Assembly: GCA_030043855.1 (NCBI GenBank)
Contig: JASHWW010000101.1
Coordinates: 1 to 9,610 of the forward strand
Origin: Thermoplasmata archaeon
GTDB lineage: Archaea > Thermoplasmatota > Thermoplasmata > Lutacidiplasmatales > UBA184
Direction of reading: 5' to 3'
Length of the DNA: 9,610 nucleotides
Shown here piece by piece: positions 1-6,100 of this stretch (position 1 is the first letter of the stretch; each line of letters begins with the position of its first letter). The position numbers were made by a program, and so were the translations under genes. The notes below the pieces were generated by a model. It saw only the letters and a list, made by a program, of their open reading frames with translations, was not told the DNA's origin and did no database searches.

Positions 1-2
1 CC

Positions 3-998
3 CGCTCCGGCGTCCCGCCGACGTCCCTCCCTCCAGCTCCCGAGCTCGAGAGCGAACTGGCCGCCCTGCTCGATCACATCCCGGCGTCCGCGGCCGTCGT
101 CCCACCGCCGGCCGCTCCGCCGGAGGAACTCCCCGCCCCGGCGCCGCAGCCCGCGGCTGCCGAGCCCGTCTCCGTCCCGCCGGCCCCCGCGGCCGCGCCC
201 GAGCCGGTACCCGAGGCGCCCTCCCCCGTGATTTCCGAAGCGCCCGCTCCCCCGACCGTGGCGGCCGAGTCGACCGTCCCGGCGGCCGTTGCGCCCGAGG
301 TGCTGGCCGCACCCGTTCCCGAACCGCCGACGCCCGCTCCTCCCGAACCGGTCGCAGCGGAACGACCACCGCCGTCCCCCGCACCCGCCGAGGCCCCTCC
401 GCCGCCCGTCCTCCCTGAGACGCCCGCACTGCCGGAACCACCGATCGAACCTCCGGCCCGGGCGAGAGCCGCCCCGCCGGAGCCGCCGCCGCTGCCGGCC
501 GGGATCCCGATGCTGCCGGACGAAGTGCGCGCGCCCCCCCGCGCCATCGTTCCGTCGCCCCGCGAGCCATCGCCACCGCCCCCGGCGCCGGTCTCCGTCG
601 TCCCTTTCGAACCCTCTCGCGCTTCGACCTCGGTCGCCGAACCGGCCGCTCCCGAACCGGCGGTACCGCCCGAACCGACGCCGGCGGCCGCTCCCAAGCG
701 ACGGAGGAAGAGCCCCGCGACGCCGCGGAAGAAGACCTCCTCCGCCCCGCCGGTCGAACCGCCCCCCACGGTTCCGGCCGTTTCGGAGGCGGTCCCGCCA
801 CCGGCACTCTCGTCGCCGGAGTCTCCCGCCGCGGCTCCGTCCGAAGAGGCGCCGGCGAAGCCGAAGCGACGAGCGCCGCGGAAGCGCAAGGCGCCGCCGG
901 TCGTGGCGGCCACCGTGGAGGCGATCCCTGCCGGCGTGTTCGGCTCCGCCGAGGCCGCTCCACCCCCGACGGACGCCCCGAAGTCGGAGGGCGGATGA
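3..998 (+). CDS. Pro/Ala/Glu-rich protein with basic H1-like clusters (5' end outside the window)
   Basis: I do not recognise this protein. The frame is open from the first bases of the window, so the true start lies upstream; about 331 C-terminal residues are visible. The first visible segment contains a short amphipathic stretch (LESELAALLDHIPA), possibly the end of a folded helical domain. The rest is low complexity, mostly Pro, Ala, Glu, Val and Ser, and probably disordered. Two Lys/Arg clusters stand out: one near nt 696-735 (PKRRRKSPATPRKK) and one near nt 855-895 (AKPKRRAPRKRKAPP). They resemble linker-histone or HU-type tails, which suggests nucleic-acid or acidic-partner binding (inference). 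The stop overlaps the start of the ATPase gene as ATGA, which supports this frame over the equally open frames on either strand and implies translational coupling. An internal GTG at 228 is not needed as a start. Confidence 0.72.
   Translation, partial: RSGVPPTSLPPAPELESELAALLDHIPASAAVVPPPAAPPEELPAPAPQPAAAEPVSVPPAPAAAPEPVPEAPSPVISEAPAPPTVAAESTVPAAVAPEVLAAPVPEPPTPAPPEPVAAERPPPSPAPAEAPPPPVLPETPALPEPPIEPPARARAAPPEPPPLPAGIPMLPDEVRAPPRAIVPSPREPSPPPPAPVSVVPFEPSRASTSVAEPAAPEPAVPPEPTPAAAPKRRRKSPATPRKKTSSAPPVEPPPTVPAVSEAVPPPALSSPESPAAAPSEEAPAKPKRRAPRKRKAPPVVAATVEAIPAGVFGSAEAAPPPTDAPKSEGG
986..990 (+). promoter_or_regulatory. Shine-Dalgarno site for the KaiC-like ATPase gene
   Basis: GGAGG lies four bases before the ATG at 995, inside the end of the upstream gene. 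Together with the ATGA overlap it fixes the ATPase start and suggests that translation of the two genes is coupled. Confidence 0.6.
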
Positions 999-1774
999 GC
1001 TGGGTCGACCCGCTCGCCGAACACCGCGTCGCCACCGGGATCCCCGGTCTCGACCGGATGCTGGGGGGCGGGCTGATCGAGGGGCGACCCTACCTGGTCA
1101 CGGGCGGCACCGGGAGCGGCAAGAGCCTGCTCGGGCTGACGTTCCTGCTCGAGGGGTTGCGGAGGGGCGAGGACGTGCTCCTCGTCGCGGTCGACGAGCC
1201 CCCCGCCGAGATCGTCGAGAACGTCACCGCGTTCGGCTGGGACCTGTCGGCGATCAAGACCCTCGACGCGAACCCCGGAACGCGGGCGTTCAAGCGGACC
1301 GCGGCGGTCCAGGAGATCCGCACGATGACCGACCTGAAGTCGATGCGGGATCTCTCGCAGGAGACGAAGCGCACGACGGACATCGAGGAGATCTCCATCC
1401 AATCGATCCAGCTCAAGCTCCGCCAGCAGATGTCGGGGATCCCGTTCCGGCGGGTCCTCGTCGATTCGGTGACCTCGATCCGCCGGTTCGCGGTCAAGTC
1501 GTCGGTCGACCCCCAGGCGGAACGGACCGAGATCCAGTCGCTGCTCCGGTTCCTCTCCGAAGCCGGCGCCACGACGTTGATCACCGCGAGCCCCGCGGAT
1601 CCGGGCGTCCTGACACCGGAGGAGATCCTGACGCGCGGAGAGATCCTGCTCACCCGCAAGTGGATCGGCGACCGGTCGATCCGTCAGGTCAAGATCGTGC
1701 GCATGCGTGGCGCGGCCCACGATCCCGAACGGCGGCCGTTCGGGATCACCCCCCAGGGGATCGTCCTCGGCTGA
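995..1774 (+). CDS. Single-domain KaiC/RAD55-like RecA-family ATPase
   Basis: This is a 259-residue RecA-fold ATPase of the archaeal KaiC/GvpD/RAD55-like group, with one domain only (true KaiC has two). It opens with the family signature TGIPGLDRMLGGG (residues 14-26). Walker A is GGTGSGKS (37-44). The acidic pair D67-E68 sits where KaiC proteins carry the catalytic glutamate. Walker B is the hydrophobic strand ending in LVDS (155-158). KIVRMRGAAHD (233-243) matches the C-terminal K-x-R-M-R-G segment that in KaiC helps bind ATP across subunits, so a ring or filament oligomer is likely. A charged segment at about 96-135 lies between the acidic pair and Walker B. Such proteins act as ATP-dependent switches in archaeal signalling, motility or DNA-related roles; the substrate here cannot be told. 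No kaiA/kaiB-like gene is visible, so a clock role is unsupported. The HD gene converges 28 bases downstream, with no T-rich terminator between them. Confidence 0.9.
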   Translation: MSWVDPLAEHRVATGIPGLDRMLGGGLIEGRPYLVTGGTGSGKSLLGLTFLLEGLRRGEDVLLVAVDEPPAEIVENVTAFGWDLSAIKTLDANPGTRAFKRTAAVQEIRTMTDLKSMRDLSQETKRTTDIEEISIQSIQLKLRQQMSGIPFRRVLVDSVTSIRRFAVKSSVDPQAERTEIQSLLRFLSEAGATTLITASPADPGVLTPEEILTRGEILLTRKWIGDRSIRQVKIVRMRGAAHDPERRPFGITPQGIVLG

Positions 1775-1802
1775 CCGCTCGGTCCGCGGGCGAAGCGCCG
1801 CA

Positions 1803-3071
1803 TCACGGCACCCCCCGCCGGTCGCGCGAGAACCACCGCGCCGTCGCGTCGCGCCGGCGCGCTTCCGCGTAGACCGTCACGGCCCAGTCCGCCGGCGGTC
1901 GCGTCGCCAGTTCGGCCCACGGACCGGAACCGCGGAACGGGTACTCGACCTCGCCGTCGACCTCCAAGCCGACGCGGCCCCAGTCGTCGGCCGGGTCGCC
2001 GCGGGGTTCGAGCCCGCCCAGGTCGAGGAGCACCGATCCGGGGTGGCCCCCGACCTCGGCGGCGATCCGATCTTCCAGCGCCCGGCGGTCCTCCGGGGCG
2101 TGGAGCAGGCGTCGCCAGCGCTCGCGCGACGACCCGGCGAGCGAGCGGAAGCCGTGCGCCCGTTTGTAGAGACGGCGCTCCAGCAGGGCCGACGTGAGGT
2201 CGGCGCTCACTCCGCCGGCGGCGCGGAGGCGAACGAGAAGGTCGCCGTCCGTCAGGGCGAACAGATCCCGCGCCGCGGCCGGGAATCCGGGCAGGCGCTC
2301 GACGGCCGCCTGCGCCATCGACTCGGCGGCCCGGACGGTCTTGTGATAGTAGACGGTCGCGTACATCAGCGCGCGACCGACCAGGAACCCCTCCACCGCG
2401 CTGCGACCCTTCTCGGCGAACACCACCCGATCGTCGACGGCCTGGAGCGTATCGAGCAGGCGGACGGCGTCCACCGCCCCGTGCGCCACACCGGTGTAGT
2501 GGGCGTCCCGCTGGAGGTAGTCGACGCGATCGGCGTCGACGGCCCCGTGCAGGAGTTCGCGCAGGAATCGGGGCCGGCCGGACCGGGCGTGCGCGTCGAC
2601 GAGGTCGGCGACCTCCCGCGGCCGGAGTCCGGCGCGTTCGAGGACGTCCGGCACGTGGGGGCTCGCTTCGGTCCCCGCCGGGTCCGTTCCCAGGATCCGG
2701 GCCCGCGAGAGACCTTCGTGGTCGACCCCGAGCGCCTCCTGCATCGGTCCGTCCAGCGTGTGCGAGAACGGCCCGTGACCGAGGTCGTGCAGCAGCGCGC
2801 CGGCGGCGAGTCGCTCCGTCTCGCGTTCGGAGAGCCCGACCCGGCCCGCCATCTCGCGCGCCACCCAGTAGGTCCCGAGGGAGTGCTCCAGACGCGTGTG
2901 GTTCGCCCCCGGGAACACGAGGTGGGCGAACCCGGTCTGCCGGATCCCCCACAGGCGCTGGAACTCGGGCGTCGCCACGAGCTCGAGGGACGTCCCGTCC
3001 AGCGAGATCGGGCCGTGGATCGGGTCGAAGATCGTCTTGCGCGTCGAACCCGCGCGACGACGGCCCGGCAC
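1803..3071 (-). CDS. HD-domain phosphohydrolase, SAMHD1/dNTPase-like
   Basis: A 422-residue HD-superfamily metal hydrolase of the SAMHD1/YdhJ-like dNTP triphosphohydrolase group, close to the usual length. Near the N-terminus it has DPIHGPI (16-22), then TPEFQRLWGIRQTG (34-47) and FPGANHTRLEHSLG (53-66). Metal-site residues are complete by comparison with human SAMHD1: H63 (H167), H95-D96 (H206-D207) in LLHDLGHGPFSH, and D181 (D311) in DADRVDYLQRD. H99, H104 and D107 match SAMHD1 H210, H215 and D218, which lie in its active site. Known relatives cleave dNTPs to deoxynucleoside plus triphosphate; the substrate here is unproven, and other phosphate esters are possible. The C-terminal third (from about 300) is less conserved. 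The start is GTG at 3071; no other in-frame start precedes the conserved DPIHG. A TATA-like box about 25 bases upstream fits a leaderless transcript. A basic N-terminus (RRRAGSTRK) precedes the fold. The gene is divergent from the TPR gene. Confidence 0.92.
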   Translation of the reverse strand: MPGRRRAGSTRKTIFDPIHGPISLDGTSLELVATPEFQRLWGIRQTGFAHLVFPGANHTRLEHSLGTYWVAREMAGRVGLSERETERLAAGALLHDLGHGPFSHTLDGPMQEALGVDHEGLSRARILGTDPAGTEASPHVPDVLERAGLRPREVADLVDAHARSGRPRFLRELLHGAVDADRVDYLQRDAHYTGVAHGAVDAVRLLDTLQAVDDRVVFAEKGRSAVEGFLVGRALMYATVYYHKTVRAAESMAQAAVERLPGFPAAARDLFALTDGDLLVRLRAAGGVSADLTSALLERRLYKRAHGFRSLAGSSRERWRRLLHAPEDRRALEDRIAAEVGGHPGSVLLDLGGLEPRGDPADDWGRVGLEVDGEVEYPFRGSGPWAELATRPPADWAVTVYAEARRRDATARWFSRDRRGVP

Positions 3072-3087
3072 GTCCGGTCGACCGGAC
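3072..3087. promoter_or_regulatory. Perfect 16-bp palindrome, candidate operator
   Basis: GTCCGGTCGACCGGAC equals its own reverse complement over all 16 bases. It fills the space between the TATA-like box of the HD gene and its GTG start, ending one base before that codon. A dimeric repressor bound here would cover the expected transcription start of a leaderless message. No regulator gene is visible nearby, so the operator role is inference. Confidence 0.45.
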
Positions 3088-3091
3088 CCGG

Positions 3092-3099
3092 AACATAAG
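3092..3099 (-). promoter_or_regulatory. TATA-like box for the HD hydrolase gene
   Basis: On the minus strand this reads CTTATGTT, an AT-rich island in very GC-rich DNA. Its centre is about 25 bases before the GTG at 3071. That is the usual archaeal distance from TATA box to transcription start, so the message is probably leaderless. Confidence 0.5.
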
Positions 3100-3118
3100 C
3101 GCCGCGCCGGTGGCGGAG

Positions 3119-3126
3119 GGTCGACC
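3119..3126. promoter_or_regulatory. Second copy of the palindrome core GGTCGACC
   Basis: The central eight bases of the 3072-3087 palindrome recur here, followed two bases later by TCCGGAC. The site lies between the two TATA-like boxes, about 14 bases upstream of the TPR promoter box, where an activator or a second dimer could bind. GTCGAC is common in this GC-rich DNA, so this copy alone is weak evidence. Confidence 0.25.
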
Positions 3127-3139
3127 GCTCCGGACCAAC

Positions 3140-3148
3140 GTATTTATC
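3140..3148 (+). promoter_or_regulatory. TATA box for the TPR gene
   Basis: GTATTTATC is the clearest AT-rich island in the region. Its centre is about 28 bases before the ATG at 3172, the distance expected when transcription starts at or next to the start codon. There is no Shine-Dalgarno motif just before that ATG, so a leaderless message is likely. This also argues against longer versions of the gene that start inside the HD gene. Confidence 0.65.
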
Positions 3149-3171
3149 GCAACGCTCCGGTGCTCGCCCGA

Positions 3172-6100
3172 ATGGCGGACGCCCCCTCCGACGCGGTCGC
3201 CGCCACGGCGGTCGCGAACTTCCGCGAAGGCTTCCGGGCGGCGCGGGAGGCCGAAGGGCAACCCGACCGCGACCGGTACCTTCGTTCGCTCAAGTCGCTG
3301 CTCGCGTCCGCGGAGCGCCGCGCCAAGGAGCTGCAGCCGTCCGCCGGCGAGGTCGCGCCGATGCTGGACGAGATCGCGATGGCGTTCTACCACGCCTCCC
3401 AGCCGGCCCTCGCCCGCCGGGCGGTCGATCTGGGGCTCGAACTCACCCCCGGCAGCTCCTCGCTGCTGCACCACAAGGCCCTCGTCCTCCTCGCCCAGAA
3501 CGAAGACCTTCCGGCGGTGGTGACGCTCGTCGACCAGGCCCTCGAGGCGAACCCGAACGAGAAGGGGCTCTGGGCGACCAAGGGCGACGCCCTCCGACTC
3601 CAGGGGCGGACCGAGGAAGCGGCCGACGCGTATCTGCGCGCGCAGGAGCTGGACGCGTCCTCCACGCAGTACGTCGATCGGGCGCTGAAGCTGCTCCCGC
3701 ACCACCCGAAGGCACTGCGCGCGAAGGTCGAACTCGCGCGCGCGCACGGCGGGGAGGTCGAAGCCCTGACGGCCGCCGAGGAATTGCTCGCCGACAATCC
3801 CGACGACCTCGACCTCGTGCTGGCGCGCGCGGAGCTGCTGACCGCCGTCGGTCGGGGCGAATCCGCGCTCGAGCCTCTCGAGCGGATCCGGGCGAGCCGC
3901 CCGGACGATCGGAGGGCCGCCTACCTGCAGGTCCGCGTCCTCCTCCAGCTCGGACGCACGGAGGTCGCCGTACCGTACGCGAACGCGCTGCTCGCGGCCG
4001 AGCCGCCGCCCGACGGGCGGATCCTCGAAGAGATCGCCCGGCTCGCCGACCCGGCCGTGCCTCCGCTCGCGCTCGCCGCCCGGGAACGGTTGCAGCAGGT
4101 CGAGCCCCGGAACGTGCAGAACCTCCTCGACCTCCGGGCCCTCGCCGTCCGCCTCGACCGGGTGGACGTCGCGCTGTCCGCCTGCAAGGCCGTTCTCGCG
4201 GTCCAGTCGGACAACCTGGAGGCGATGCGGGGGATCGCCGAGCTCGAGGCCGGCGCCGGCCATGCGGCGGCCGCGGTCGCGATCTACCAGGAGATCGCGC
4301 ACCGCCATCCGCACGCGGTCGCCGAACTGAAACGGGGCCTCGAAACCGCCCGGGCCTCCGGCGACGCGGCCGCCGCGAAGGAGTTCTCCGAAGCCGTGCT
4401 CGCGGCCGACCCGAAGGACCTGACGGCGGCGCTCGAGCTCGCCCGAACCCTCGCGGCGGCCGGGGACACCGCCGGGGCGGTGCGGGCGTACGACGCCCTG
4501 CTCGCCGCTCACCCGAACGAACTCGCCTACCTGCTCGAGAAGAAGGAGGTCCTCGCCGCCAGCGACGACCCCGGGGCCCTCGCCCCGGTCCTCGACGAGC
4601 TGTTCCGCCTCGACCCGACGCGCGCGGACGTCGCCCTGGAGCGGGGGAACCTCTACCTCGCCCTGGCGTACGACCAGGGCCCCGGCTCCAACGGGCGCGA
4701 GACGGCGGCGCGCACCGCTCTCGTCGCCTACGAGCGAGCGTCGACCGACCCCGAGTCCGCGTCGGTCGCCTCGCTCGGGATCGCGCGCGCGTCGCGCCTC
4801 GTCGACGACCCGGACCGGGCGTTGCGGGCGTACGAGCAGTTCCTGGAGGTCCCCGACAACGGAACGCGGAACGACGTGCGGAAGGAGTTCGGCCACGCCG
4901 CCCGCGAGGCCGGTCGTTACGTCGAAGCGGCCGGAGCGTACGGCGAGGCGATCGAGGCCGGGCTCGAGGACGCCGACCTCTTCTGGGGGGCCGTGGAGGT
5001 GTTCGACCACCTCAACCAGGACGCCCGGGCCGTCCAACTCCTCGACCTCCTGCTCCGGCGCGAGCCGGCGAACCCGCTCTACCTGCGCAAGAAGGGACAA
5101 CTGCTCCTGAAGGCCGGGAATCGCGACGCGGCGTTGCGGACCCTGCAGGAGGCGGTCGCCCGGGCCGACGGGGACCCGCACGCGTACTTCGAGGTCGCCG
5201 AAGCGCTCCGGGCGCAAGGAGCGTACCCGGACGCTCTCACGTACTACCGCAAGGGCCTCGAGCTCGAACCGGCGAACCGGCACGGGCGGCTCGCGCTCGC
5301 CGAGACGTTGCTCCTCGCGGGCCAGTACCCGGAGGTCCTCCGGATCGTCGACCCGCTGCTGAAGGAGGAACCCAACGACCTGGCCGCCTGGAAGGCCCGC
5401 GCCGACGCCTGGCGCGCGCTCGGTCGCCCGAGCGAGGTCCTCTATTCGCTCAAGGCGATCCTGCTGCTCGAGCCGGACAACGGGCCGGCGCTGCTCGAGG
5501 TCTACCGCCTCCACCGCGACGAGGGCGGGAGCCGGGACGCCTACGAGACCGTCACCCGACTGTTGCGGTCGTCCGCGCCGGAAGCGCAGGACCCGACGCT
5601 GCATCTCGAACGCGGCGACCTCGCCGCGTCGTTGGGACTGACCGACGAGGCGAACGCTTCGTACGAGCGCGCCGCCGAGATCGATCCGGCCAACCGGGTC
5701 GAGATCGCCGTGCGGCGGGCCCGGCTCCGTCTGACCGCCGGCCGCCCCGACCTCGCCCTCGAGGTGTTGGACGAGGGCCTGCACGCGATCCCCGAGGGCG
5801 GCACCCCGAGCGTGGCCGCCCTGCTCCTCCGCGCCGAGATCCTCGCCGCGCTCGAGCGCCCCGCCGAAGCCCGGACCGCGTACGAGGAGGTCCGCCAGCG
5901 GGAGCCGAAATCGCCGGTCGCGCTCGGGGGGATCGGGCAGTCGATGATCGCGGAAGGTCGGCACGCGGACGCCGTCGAGTTCCTGCGCACGTCGCTGCCG
6001 CAGGTCCCGCCCCAGGAGACCTTGTTCCTGCTCCTCGCCGAGGGAGAAGCCGGACTCGGTCACCTCGACCGGGCGACGGAAGCGGTCCAGAAGGGGGTCG

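Noticed and set aside
74..1720. Open frame of 548 codons on the minus strand over the first two genes
   Set aside because: It runs opposite a clear KaiC-like ATPase, and its product is Gly/Ala/Ser low complexity, as expected from the reverse complement of Pro/Ala/Glu codons.
995..1774. Circadian-clock KaiC
   Set aside because: The protein has one RecA domain instead of two, and no kaiA or kaiB-like gene is present.
1775..1802. Terminator between the convergent ATPase and HD genes
   Set aside because: The 28-base gap is GC-rich, with no T-tract or convincing hairpin.
289..1872. Arg/Pro-rich plus-strand frame across the first gene and the ATPase gene
   Set aside because: It is a frame-shifted reading of two better-supported genes and has no domain.
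2896..3171. Longer version of the TPR protein starting inside the HD gene
   Set aside because: The extension is antisense to the conserved N-terminal part of the HD enzyme, and a TATA box lies 28 bases before the ATG at 3172.
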